Below, in pieces: positions 37,181 through 44,545 of a stretch of 44,545 nt of DNA. Made by a program: the position numbers and the translations under genes. The DNA comes from Acidobacteriota bacterium (GTDB lineage Bacteria > Acidobacteriota > Vicinamibacteria > Vicinamibacterales > CAVVIG01), in assembly GCA_023265155.1 (NCBI GenBank), contig JAHFUL010000002.1, positions 36,188 to 80,732 of the forward strand. Reading direction: 5' to 3'. The notes beneath the pieces were generated by a model that was given only the letters and a program-made list of their open reading frames with translations, was not told the origin of the DNA and did not search any database. Every line of letters begins with the position of its first letter. Position 1 is the first letter of the stretch.

Positions 37181-38691
37181 GCATGGTCACATCCGCGCAA
37201 ACGCGAAAAGGCACGATCCTCGTCATCGACGACGAAGAGATCATGCGGGAGATTCTCGAGACGCTCCTCGGTCGTGAGGGGTACGACGTGCGGTGCGCGG
37301 CGTCGGGCCCGGAGGGCCTCGATCTCGCGCGGGCGCTGCCCTTCGATGCCGCGCTCGTCGACATCATGATGCCCGGACTCGACGGCATCGCGACCCTCGA
37401 CGAACTGAAGCGGATCGATGAGGACCTGGCCGTCATCATCATCACGGCGTACGCGTCGGTCGGCAGTGCGATCGCCGCCATGAAGAGCGGCGCCTTCGAC
37501 TACATCGCCAAGCCCTTCAAGAACGAAGAAGTGCTCGTGGTCGTCCGCAACGCGATGGAGCGCCGGCGGCTCGTGCACGAGAACCGATCGCTCCGCCAGA
37601 ACATCCAGGAGCGCTATCACAAGTTCGCGAACATCATCGGCCGCAGCCCCCGCATGCGACAGGTGTTCGATCTCATCATTCAGGCGGCGCCCAGCCGGTC
37701 GACGATTCTCATTCAAGGCGAGAGCGGCACCGGCAAGGAGCTCGTGGCGCGCGCGATCCATGCCAATTCGTCGCGGTCGGACCGCTCGTTCGTCGCCGTG
37801 AATTCGGGGAACCTCCCGCCGGACCTCCTCGAGTCGACGCTCTTCGGCCATGTGAAGGGCGCGTTCACCGGAGCGGTCTACGCCAAGAAGGGGTTCTTCG
37901 ATCTCGCGGATCGAGGCAGCATCTTCTTCGACGAGATCGGCAACGTGCCGCCGGAAACGCAGGCCAAGCTGCTTCGCGTCATTCAGGAGCGCGATTTCAT
38001 GCGGCTGGGCGGCATGGAGACGATCAAGGTCGACGTGCGGATCATTGCCGCGACCAACGTGGATCTGCGCCAGATGATGGAAGAAGGCCGCTTCCGCGAG
38101 GACCTGTTCTATCGGCTGCACGTGATCTCGATTCAGCTGCCGCCCCTTCGCGATCGCAAGGACGACATTCCGCTCCTCGTTCAGCATTTTTTCCTGAAGT
38201 ACGGCGAGGACAACAGGAAAACGGACCTGGAACTGACCCCCGACGCCCTGGACCTGCTCACCGCGTACGACTGGCCCGGGAACGTCCGGGAGCTCGAGAA
38301 CGTCATCGAGCGCGCCGTCGTCTTGACGCCAGGACCGCGCATTGGGGTCGAGCTCGTGCCGGAGCACGTCCGGAAGGCGCCGAATTTCGCCATGCCGACG
38401 TTCGTCATGCCGCCAGAAGGCATCTCGTTCAAGGACGTCATCACGGATTTCGAAAAGCGGCTGATCGAGTCGACGCTCGAGACGGCGGGCGGTGTGCAGA
38501 AGCGGGCGGCGGAGCTCCTGCACATCAAGCCAACGACGCTCAATGAGATGATCAAGCGGTACGATATCCGGCCGCGCCGGAAACGTCACGTCAACGGAAG
38601 CGGGAGTGACCGGGAGCCGAACGCCGGCACCGAGGCGCCCGAGCTGCCGTCCCCCGTTGGCGATCCTCCGCCAGCGCTCAGCAACAAATAA
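37177..38691 (+). CDS. NtrC-family sigma-54-dependent response regulator
   Basis: 504 residues. The receiver domain (about 12-125) has acidic residues in LVIDDEEIM, phospho-acceptor D62 in ALVDIMMPG, and KPF. The central AAA+ domain (150-385) has Walker A GESGTGKE, the sigma-54 contact loop GAFTGA, Walker B SIFFDEIG, and an Arg finger region in REDLFYRLHV. A Fis-type helix-turn-helix follows (about 430-475; VQKRAAELLHIKPTTLNEMI), then a disordered tail. GTG 37177 overlaps the kinase stop; ATG 37183 is an alternative start. It acts with RpoN at promoters that I could not find in this window. Confidence 0.95.
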   Translation: MSMVTSAQTRKGTILVIDDEEIMREILETLLGREGYDVRCAASGPEGLDLARALPFDAALVDIMMPGLDGIATLDELKRIDEDLAVIIITAYASVGSAIAAMKSGAFDYIAKPFKNEEVLVVVRNAMERRRLVHENRSLRQNIQERYHKFANIIGRSPRMRQVFDLIIQAAPSRSTILIQGESGTGKELVARAIHANSSRSDRSFVAVNSGNLPPDLLESTLFGHVKGAFTGAVYAKKGFFDLADRGSIFFDEIGNVPPETQAKLLRVIQERDFMRLGGMETIKVDVRIIAATNVDLRQMMEEGRFREDLFYRLHVISIQLPPLRDRKDDIPLLVQHFFLKYGEDNRKTDLELTPDALDLLTAYDWPGNVRELENVIERAVVLTPGPRIGVELVPEHVRKAPNFAMPTFVMPPEGISFKDVITDFEKRLIESTLETAGGVQKRAAELLHIKPTTLNEMIKRYDIRPRRKRHVNGSGSDREPNAGTEAPELPSPVGDPPPALSNK

Positions 38692-38704
38692 CGCCCGCCT
38701 GTCC

Positions 38705-39988
38705 CTACCGTGCGTGTCGAAGCTTCGCGAAGACGCGCTCGTACTTGTCGAGCACGACATCCCACTGATAGTTCTTCTGGACGTACTCCCGCCCGTTGCG
38801 TCCCATCGTCTGTCTGAGCTGGCCGTCGTCGACGAGCAGCCGAAGGCATTCGACGAACTCATCGCGATTGGCGTAATAGAGCCCCGCGTTGCTTCGGACC
38901 GAATGTTCGACCAGTACGTCGCTGCGCGCGTTGGCGAGCACCGGTGTTCCAACCGAAAACGCCTCGAGCGCCAGAAGCGAGAGGCTTTCGTAGGGAGACG
39001 GGCAGACGACGACCGTCGCGGCTTCGAGCGCCTGAACGCGCTCGGGATCGGACAACAGACCGGCGAAGCGGATGAATGGCTCCTCCGGCAGGGCCATGAG
39101 CTTGACGCCCATCAGCGCGAGCGTGGCGTCGCCGCCGTCCTTCACGTAGGCGCTGAAGTATTCGATCAGCTCTTCGCAGCCTTTTCCGGGATCGATGCGG
39201 CCCCCGTAGAGCGCGATGGGGCCGTGCAGACGATGACGTCGGCGGAACACGGCGCCGCGGGCCATGAGATGGGATGGGAAATCGCGGATCGAACCGTGTT
39301 CGCCCGCCGGCTCCTCCTCTGTGTCGTGTGCGAGCGACAGGTCGTCGGTTGCAGGCATCCGAGGATACGGCTGCGGCTGCGGCACGTCGACGCCAACGCC
39401 CACCACTTCCTCGAGAAGCGGCCGCTCACTGAACCGGCCCTGAACGAACAGCCGTTCGCTGTCGGTCAGATAGCAGAGCGCGGCGGGGCGCTTGAAGACG
39501 TCCTTGTAGATTTCGAGCTGAATCGCCGGTTCGTCGTGGGCGGTCGTGACGACCGCGCTCTTGGCGGGGTTCGCCTCCAGGCCAATCACCGTCGGCGCGT
39601 ACAGATAGGTGAAGAAGATCAGCACGTCGTACTGCTGCTCGGTCCGTCTGAGGTACTCGATGAGGGGCGGACACCACGGGCCCTGTTGCTGAAGCCACTC
39701 CAGTTCGTCCGCGCGGGTGTGCGGGTTGTTGTAGATCCACTCCGAGTAGCGGTTGAACGCGTCGATGTCCCGGACGCGCGCGTTCGGAAAACGGCGGATC
39801 GTGACGCCGCGAATCCGGTCGGTCCCCTCCGGATACACGTTCGCCCACGTGACGTAGTCCCGCGCGCACGTCGTCAGCACCTCCACGTCGTGCTCCGAGG
39901 CGAGCCGTTCCGCGACGAGGCGGCAGAGGTGTTCGGATCCGCCAAGGACTTCCGGTCCGTAGCGCTGGACGATGAACGCGAGCTTCAT
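38705..39988 (-). CDS. GT4-type glycosyltransferase (paralogue A')
   Basis: 427-residue GT-B fold transferase, probably for a surface polysaccharide or glycoprotein. The N-terminal lobe starts KLAFIVQRYGPEVLGGSEHL, close to the gene at 43687. The donor-binding lobe has ALYGGRIDPGKGCEELIEYF and the E-x7-E motif in PSPYESLSLLALEAFSVGTP, ending in DLV-type helices. An acidic insert (TDDLSLAHDTEEEPAGEHG, about 215-235) between the lobes is not in the paralogue. Its ATG overlaps the stop of the preceding gene (ATGA). Last gene of the operon; it converges on the response regulator gene with 13 bases between. Confidence 0.9.
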   Translation of the reverse strand: MKLAFIVQRYGPEVLGGSEHLCRLVAERLASEHDVEVLTTCARDYVTWANVYPEGTDRIRGVTIRRFPNARVRDIDAFNRYSEWIYNNPHTRADELEWLQQQGPWCPPLIEYLRRTEQQYDVLIFFTYLYAPTVIGLEANPAKSAVVTTAHDEPAIQLEIYKDVFKRPAALCYLTDSERLFVQGRFSERPLLEEVVGVGVDVPQPQPYPRMPATDDLSLAHDTEEEPAGEHGSIRDFPSHLMARGAVFRRRHRLHGPIALYGGRIDPGKGCEELIEYFSAYVKDGGDATLALMGVKLMALPEEPFIRFAGLLSDPERVQALEAATVVVCPSPYESLSLLALEAFSVGTPVLANARSDVLVEHSVRSNAGLYYANRDEFVECLRLLVDDGQLRQTMGRNGREYVQKNYQWDVVLDKYERVFAKLRHAR

Positions 39989-41067
39989 GACGAAGGGAAC
40001 GATCCTCCCGAGTGTGCGAGCACGGCCGTCAATTCCCTGGTGAGTCTCGCGTCGCCGAAGTCCGACAGGCGACGGCGCTGTCCGGCAATGACGCTGGCCC
40101 TCAGGTCGTCGTCGAATGCGAGGGCGCCGGCCAGTTCAGCAGCGTACTCCAAATCCTTGGGCGCGAACTGAATCCCTGCCCCGCCCAGAGTCTCGGGGAC
40201 CGCGGCGGCCCCGTAGGCGAGAATCGGGACATCGGCAGCCATCGCCTCGAGCAGGGGCGCGCAGAAGCCCTCGTGCTCGCTCAGCGAGATGTAGACCGCC
40301 GCATGCCGGTAGTAGACCGCCAGGTCCTCGTCGGGAACAGGTCCGGTGAAGATGAAGCGCTCGTTGAGCAAGCGGTACTCGGTCATCATGGCGCGGATCG
40401 TCGAGTAGTAGCGGGGGACCGAGTCGCATCGCCCGACGAAGATAAACCGGTAGTACGCGTCAACGTAGCGCTTGTAATGCTCGGCGAGCCGGATGTGATC
40501 CTCGATCTTCTTGTTCGGAGCCATCCGTCCGACAAAGAGGAAATTCACGAATTCGTCGTCGAGAATCTTCTCGAGCGCCGGACGTCGCACCGGCCGCGTA
40601 ATTCTCGACAAGTCCACCGGCAGCGAGAGGACGCCGGTGGGGTCGAAGCCGAGCAACTCCAGTTCCTGTCGGTTGAACTCCGAGACGCCGAGGGCGAGAT
40701 CGACCCCACCGGCGAGCGTGACCAGCTCGCGTCGAGCCACTGTGGCGAGACGAAAGAGCCCCGGGTCGTACGGAGCGAAGAAATGAGCGGGCGTGACGTT
40801 GTGATAGTAGAGCACGCGGCGCCCCGGGAGCGCGCGGAAGGCGTCGGTCATCGGAGATGGCAAGGCGTAATGAAAGATCGTCAGGTCGCCGTTCTGCGCG
40901 GCGGGGTCGCTGAACGGACGCACATCGCGCTGCAGGTCGTCGTCGATGGTGAGCGCGTAAATCTCCGCCGCGTGTCCCATGCGGTGGAGCGAGTCGCGCA
41001 GGCACCTCGCGCTGTCGCCGACCGCGTCCGCGCGATGGGCGGCGGGAACCCACTGATTCACGACCAT
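39985..41067 (-). CDS. GT4-type glycosyltransferase (paralogue B')
   Basis: 360 residues from ATG 41067, which overlaps the previous gene by ten bases. The start VVNQWVPAAHRADAVGDSAR is followed by DLTIFHYALPSPMTDAF, LALGVSEFNRQELELLGFDP, a donor lobe with NFLFVGRMAPNKKIEDHI, and YISLSEHEGFCAPLLEAMAA with the E-x7-E pair. It is a clear paralogue of the gene at 41058-42257. The longer in-frame extension up to 41466 is a shadow inside that gene. Sugar donor and acceptor unknown. No signal peptide; cytoplasmic. Confidence 0.88.
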   Translation of the reverse strand: MVVNQWVPAAHRADAVGDSARCLRDSLHRMGHAAEIYALTIDDDLQRDVRPFSDPAAQNGDLTIFHYALPSPMTDAFRALPGRRVLYYHNVTPAHFFAPYDPGLFRLATVARRELVTLAGGVDLALGVSEFNRQELELLGFDPTGVLSLPVDLSRITRPVRRPALEKILDDEFVNFLFVGRMAPNKKIEDHIRLAEHYKRYVDAYYRFIFVGRCDSVPRYYSTIRAMMTEYRLLNERFIFTGPVPDEDLAVYYRHAAVYISLSEHEGFCAPLLEAMAADVPILAYGAAAVPETLGGAGIQFAPKDLEYAAELAGALAFDDDLRASVIAGQRRRLSDFGDARLTRELTAVLAHSGGSFPSS

Positions 41068-42257
41068 GGCAGCGCCTTGTAGATCGACGGCCGATCCAGC
41101 CGCAGTTCTTCGAGCTGTTCGGCTGCATCGAATTGCTCCCAGAAATCGCGGGCAACCCGTGGCGGGACCGCACGGGGCGCCGCGATGATCTGGTCGACCA
41201 GACCGAGGAGAATGCCGCCGAAATCCTGCGAGTGCAGCCGCTCGAGAGCAGCGGCCTGGCCCGCCAGGATGGCATCCTGCAGGTCGGGGTCCGAGACGAT
41301 CGCGTCCATGAGCCCGGCGACAAGCTGCGGATCCTTGTCGTCGAACAGCACGCCGGCGCCGTCCAGTGTGGCCGGCACGGCCGTCGCCGCGTACGCCAGG
41401 ACCGGGACCTCGCTGTAGAACGCCTCGACCAGCGGCACGCAGAATCCTTCGTGTTCGCTGGCGCACAGGAAAAGGTCGGCGACGCTGTAGTACGCGACCA
41501 GTTCCTCGTCGGAAATGTGCCCGCTGAAGTGCACGTGCGACAGGCCTAGTTCCGCAATCAGGTGGTGGAGGGCGGCAAGATAACGCTCGAACATGCTGAA
41601 TGCGCCGACGATGAGCAACCGGGAGCGGGGATTGAACGCCGTGTGGTAGACGTGAAAGAAGCGGATCAGATCCTCGATCTTCTTGTTGCTGATGACACGG
41701 CCCACGAACAGAATATTCGTCCAGTCGTCATCGTACTGATTGGCCACGAACCCATCGGGCGGACGGTCCAGGTGCGAGAAGTCCGGCACGACTGGCAAGA
41801 CGGCCGTGCGCGAAAATCCGAACGCTTCCAGGTCCTGCCGGTTGAATTCGGAGTCGCCCATCGCCAGATCGCAGCGATCGATGTACGCCCGGATCTCGCG
41901 ACGGCCCCTGAAGCACTGCCGTGCGAGCGTGCGGTGGATGCCGGCGAAGTATTCGGGCGGCGTGATGTTGTGATAAATGAGCGCCATGCGATCGGGTAGC
42001 GCGAACGCCGTTCGAGAGGCCCTGGATCCGATGGAGAAGTGGTGCAGCAGCAGGTTGTCGGGATGGCTGGCGTCGACGAGCTCGCGGTAGTCGCGCGTCA
42101 GCGATTCCAGCGTGCGATCCGCTGTCTCGACGAAGATCTCGGACTCGTAGCCCGCTTCCCGCAGCACACGCTGAATGCCGAGCACCTCGTGGCCGATGGC
42201 ATCGCCATACGCGAGCGTGGCCAGCACCTGATGAATCGCCGGGGGGCGTGATGGCAC
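41058..42257 (-). CDS. GT4-type glycosyltransferase (paralogue B)
   Basis: 399 residues from a GTG that shares one base with the previous stop (TAGTG). Motifs: IHQVLATLAYGDAIGHEVLG at the N-terminus, NLLLHHFSIGSRASRTAF, LAMGDSEFNRQDLEAFGFSR, NILFVGRVISNKKIEDLIRF, and LFLCASEHEGFCVPLVEAFY with the E-x7-E pair. Segment by segment it matches the gene at 39985-41067, so the two arose by duplication. It carries an extra C-terminal stretch of about 40 residues (AAPRAVPPRVARDFWEQFDA). Confidence 0.88.
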   Translation of the reverse strand: MPSRPPAIHQVLATLAYGDAIGHEVLGIQRVLREAGYESEIFVETADRTLESLTRDYRELVDASHPDNLLLHHFSIGSRASRTAFALPDRMALIYHNITPPEYFAGIHRTLARQCFRGRREIRAYIDRCDLAMGDSEFNRQDLEAFGFSRTAVLPVVPDFSHLDRPPDGFVANQYDDDWTNILFVGRVISNKKIEDLIRFFHVYHTAFNPRSRLLIVGAFSMFERYLAALHHLIAELGLSHVHFSGHISDEELVAYYSVADLFLCASEHEGFCVPLVEAFYSEVPVLAYAATAVPATLDGAGVLFDDKDPQLVAGLMDAIVSDPDLQDAILAGQAAALERLHSQDFGGILLGLVDQIIAAPRAVPPRVARDFWEQFDAAEQLEELRLDRPSIYKALPWS

Positions 42258-43687
42258 TACGTGCTCCTCGGCCGGGGGGAGCCGCCACGCCGGTGATGCC
42301 GGCGGCGCTCGTCGGGGGCCGACCGTCGAGGACGAGCGGGCGCGTCCGGCGGTTGTGACGGCTCAACCGGCGGTGGATCGCGCGGGACGGGCGACGGGCT
42401 GCCCAGGCTGGACGACGGTCCTGACGGAATAGAAGCCAGGACGTCCACGGCCGGCCGGCAATCCTTACGATGCCGGTCGAGCCACCCGGGAAGCGGCTCG
42501 ATGTGGTGGCTCGGCGTGTCTTTGGAGAGCCTGTCGAACATTTCCAGGTACTTCCGCTCGATGATGGGCCAGTCGTAATGATCGCGGAAGAACTGGCGCC
42601 CGCTTCGTCCAAGAGAGCCGCTCACCCAACGGTGCTGCTCGATTGCCCGGAGCGCCCCGACAAACTCCGCCTCGTTCTCGTAGAAGAGTCCGGCGTTGCT
42701 GCGGATGCACTGTCCCTTCAACACGTCGCACCTGGCATTGGCGACGACAGGTCTGCCGAGCGCCCACGCTTCGAGGGCGACCATCGAGAGGCTCTCGAAA
42801 TACGACGGCATGATCAGCAGATCGGCCGCGGCCATCGCATCGAACTTGTCCGTGTCGTCAAGGAAGCCGAGATGTCGAATGCGGGGATGGCTGGGAATGG
42901 GGAGCAGCGAGTGGCCAATGAGCACCAGCGACAGGCGCCCCTCGTCAAGACGGAGGTACGAGTTGAAGAACTCGAAGAGCTGCTTGCAGCCCTTGTTCTC
43001 GTCGATCCGTCCGACGTAGATCGCAAACGGTCCGCGAATGTTGTGCCTTTGCCTGAACCGGGCCGGTTGCGGGTTCTGCGGTACGTCCGATCCGATGCCG
43101 ACGACGACCGACGGCACGGCATGATTCCCGGAGACCGCCTGAATCATCGCCCGTTCTTCCGGAGAGTTGTACATCAGCGCGCGCACGCCGCTGAAGATGG
43201 GCTTGAAGATCGACAGGCCGATCGCCGAATCGCGCTCGGCGGTGGGAACGAGGATCGCGCGCGACGCTGCCGCGCGTGTCCCATGGTAGGCGTGGTAGTA
43301 CCGATAGCTGAAGAACAGCAGGTAATCGTACGCGTGTCCGTGTCGCGCGATGTAACGGACGAGCGCCGGGCTGGCAGGTCCCTCGGAGTCCAGCCAGGCC
43401 AGCTCGTCGGCGACCGAGTGCGGCTCCTCGAACACGTGGCCGGAGCGGCGGCCGAAGACAAGCGGATTGCGCTCGTGTCTGACCCGGAAGCGCCGAACCG
43501 CAATGCCGTTGATCCTGTCCGCGCCGGTAGGAAGCTCGTTCCTCCAGGTGACATAGTCGAGCGCGCACGTGGAGAGGACTTCAACCTCGGCGTGGCGGCT
43601 CAGGTGCTCCGCGATGTAGCGGGCGTGCAGCTCGGCGCCTCCGTTGATGGTTCCGCCGTAGCGCTGCGCGACGACGGCGAGTTTCAC
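42257..43687 (-). CDS. GT4-type glycosyltransferase with Pro/Arg-rich tail (paralogue A)
   Basis: 476 residues. The start (GTG 43687) overlaps the previous stop by four bases. N-terminal lobe KLAVVAQRYGGTINGGAELH, VEVLSTCALDYVTWRNELP and GADRINGIAVRRF parallel the gene at 39988 closely. Donor lobe: FAIYVGRIDENKGCKQLFEF and IMPSYFESLSMVALEAWALG with the E-x7-E pair, then VANARCDVLKGQCIRSNAGL. The last ~80 residues are a Pro/Ser/Arg-rich disordered tail (e.g. PPPVEPSQPPDAPARPRRSA) not found in the other three enzymes. Confidence 0.9.
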   Translation of the reverse strand: MKLAVVAQRYGGTINGGAELHARYIAEHLSRHAEVEVLSTCALDYVTWRNELPTGADRINGIAVRRFRVRHERNPLVFGRRSGHVFEEPHSVADELAWLDSEGPASPALVRYIARHGHAYDYLLFFSYRYYHAYHGTRAAASRAILVPTAERDSAIGLSIFKPIFSGVRALMYNSPEERAMIQAVSGNHAVPSVVVGIGSDVPQNPQPARFRQRHNIRGPFAIYVGRIDENKGCKQLFEFFNSYLRLDEGRLSLVLIGHSLLPIPSHPRIRHLGFLDDTDKFDAMAAADLLIMPSYFESLSMVALEAWALGRPVVANARCDVLKGQCIRSNAGLFYENEAEFVGALRAIEQHRWVSGSLGRSGRQFFRDHYDWPIIERKYLEMFDRLSKDTPSHHIEPLPGWLDRHRKDCRPAVDVLASIPSGPSSSLGSPSPVPRDPPPVEPSQPPDAPARPRRSAPDERRRHHRRGGSPRPRST

Positions 43688-44545
43688 TGCTCGCCGTTTG
43701 GATCCGAACCGCTGGACGGATCGTGGCCAGAGCCCGCGGCTGGAGTTGAGTCGCCCGGCGCCGCGGAGTCATTGGTCGCCGCCTCGAAGGGGATGTCTCT
43801 GCTGCCGGTCCCTTCATCGATTTCTGTAGAGTCCGTTCGGTCAGCTTGCGGGTCAGAGGCGGACGCGCTGGAATCGGCGTCGGGTGGCGCTTCCATGATC
43901 CCGGTGGCAGACCCGCCTCCCCGGCGGCCGCGGCGCCGTCTGCGGCGGCGGCTGCGCTGACCCGGACCCTCACCAGGTTGCCCGGAAGCAGACGCGGCAC
44001 CAGAAAGCGCCGGGACCTCCGGGCTGGCCGGACTGTGTGAACTTTCCGGAATGGACACCTCCGGCGAACCCTGCGCGTCCTGCGAAGCCCGTGAATCCCG
44101 CGGGCCCTGAGAAGCCCGTGAATTCTGGGAACCCTGGGAACCTTGCGAATCCTGGGAACCCTGGGAACCTCGCGAATCCTGGGAACCCTGTGAACCTTGC
44201 GAATCCTGGGAACCCTGGGAACCTCGCGAATCCTGCGAACCCTGGGAACCTCGCGAATCCTGCGAACCCTGGGAACCTCGCGAATCCTGCGAACCCTGGG
44301 AACCTCGCGAATCCTGCGAACCCTGGGAACCTCGCGAATCCTGGGAACCCTGGGAACCTCGCGAACCCTGTGAACCCTGGGAACCTCGCGAACCCTGGGA
44401 ACCCAGGGAACCTCGCGAACCCTGGGAACCCTGGGAACCTCGCGAACCCTGGGAACCTCGAGAACCCTGTGAACCTTGTGAACCCTGTGAACCTTGTTTC
44501 GATCCCTGCCCGGCGAGCTGTTCATCGTCCGAAGGCTTGTAGACG
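43684..44545 (-). CDS. Low-complexity (Gly-Ser-Gln/Arg)n protein, 5' end outside window
   Basis: At least 287 residues, open to the window edge. Visible from the N-terminal side: YKPSDDEQLAGQGSKQ, then about 44 tripeptides G-S-Q, G-S-R or D-S-Q/R (44101-44502), then an Asp/Ser/Ala/Pro-rich part with a basic patch (QRSRRRRRRRGRRGGGSA) and an acidic end (SGSDPNGEQ). Gly-x-y periodicity is collagen-like but has no proline and is broken by D-S-x units, so a disordered linker is as likely. I set the frame by continuity with the GTGA overlap at the next gene; the other open frame (V-P-R-V-R-E-type) runs into the glycosyltransferase and is rejected. First visible member of the four-glycosyltransferase operon. 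Confidence 0.65.
   Translation of the reverse strand, partial: VYKPSDDEQLAGQGSKQGSQGSQGSQGSRGSQGSRGSQGSQGSRGSLGSQGSRGSQGSQGSRGSQGSQDSRGSQGSQDSRGSQGSQDSRGSQGSQDSRGSQGSQDSRGSQGSQDSQGSQGSQDSRGSQGSQDSQGSQGSQNSRASQGPRDSRASQDAQGSPEVSIPESSHSPASPEVPALSGAASASGQPGEGPGQRSRRRRRRRGRRGGGSATGIMEAPPDADSSASASDPQADRTDSTEIDEGTGSRDIPFEAATNDSAAPGDSTPAAGSGHDPSSGSDPNGEQ
44101..44502. repeat. 9-bp tandem repeat array with 27-bp higher-order unit
   Basis: About 44 units of the type CCCTGGGAA / CCTCGCGAA / TCCTGCGAA on the plus strand. At about 44217-44345 three units form a 27-bp higher-order repeat (coding D-S-R-G-S-Q-G-S-Q) present about five times. There are no spacers, so it is not a CRISPR array. Confidence 0.95.

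Noticed and set aside
41068-41466. N-terminal extension of the third glycosyltransferase
   Set aside because: It overlaps the preceding glycosyltransferase gene in another frame and has no homology; ATG 41067 fits the ten-base overlap pattern.
44101-44502. CRISPR-like periodic array
   Set aside because: Units are contiguous 9-mers or 27-mers without unique spacers and lie inside an open coding frame; no cas genes are present.
43581-44525. A 314-residue open frame on the minus strand reading V-P-R-V-R-E-type repeats
   Set aside because: It is the same 9-bp DNA repeat read in another frame, lacks a normal composition after the repeat and runs into the glycosyltransferase gene. The frame ending at 43684 continues to the GTGA overlap and fits the operon.

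Overview
The window is GC-rich, densely coded bacterial DNA with about 37 protein genes and no rRNA, tRNA, CRISPR array, phage or insertion sequence that I can recognise. I place it in the Acidobacteriota, probably close to the class Vicinamibacteria. This is an inference from a VWFA-related protein of the acidobacterial type, a carboxypeptidase-regulatory/beta-barrel outer-membrane protein, MSHA-like pilus parts and many short dispersed intergenic repeats; no taxonomic marker gene is present.

Layout. 1-2150: the 3' part of recQ converging on apaG. 2233-4711: a fused dehydratase of the aconitase/isopropylmalate dehydratase family with its small domain first, overlapped by a [2Fe-2S] ferredoxin gene. 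4757-5486: a VapBC-type toxin-antitoxin pair behind an AT-rich promoter. 5509-6736: a serine hydrolase converging on a BON-domain protein. 6900-11664 (minus strand): a tightly packed five-gene unit, TonB-like protein > FxLYD-like membrane protein > VWFA protein > ZIP metal transporter > ferritin-like/VIT1 iron exporter, suggesting envelope metal handling. 12037-15038: an SDR oxidoreductase, a methyltransferase and inositol-3-phosphate synthase, set among repeats. 15209-19000: secretin, ExeA-like ATPase and TPR protein in the order of mshL-mshM-mshN, followed by acetyl-CoA synthetase and a PilM/GspL-like protein with a GspB-like tail. 22732-26026: a lone LolD/MacB-type ABC ATPase, a DUF4159 protein and the large subunit of methylmalonyl-CoA mutase. 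26245-26559: an orphan small gene with its own near-consensus promoter, long leader and terminator. 26638-30809 (minus): cyclase/hydrolase > glgC > enolase > gpmA, a central-carbon cluster. 30983-34051: a secreted protein plus an outer-membrane barrel protein. 34166-38691: a PDZ-containing membrane histidine kinase translationally coupled to an NtrC-class sigma-54 activator. 38705-44545 (minus): an operon starting beyond the window with a low-complexity (Gly-Ser-Gln/Arg)n protein, followed by four overlapping GT4-type glycosyltransferases arranged as two nested paralogue pairs (A-B-B'-A').

Signals that the gene list does not explain are mostly repeats and start sites. A 9-bp tandem unit (roughly GYGAACCCN) occurs in three unrelated genes. 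Other repeats sit exactly on stop or start codons (21-bp duplication at 9872-9913, 14-bp array at 18989-19050, palindrome at the enolase stop). Inverted copies of short elements flank gpmA and the SDR/methyltransferase block. Several monocistronic genes have a -10-like hexamer only 6-8 bases before the start codon and no Shine-Dalgarno sequence, which suggests leaderless mRNAs; other genes carry good Shine-Dalgarno sites or start inside the previous gene's stop codon.
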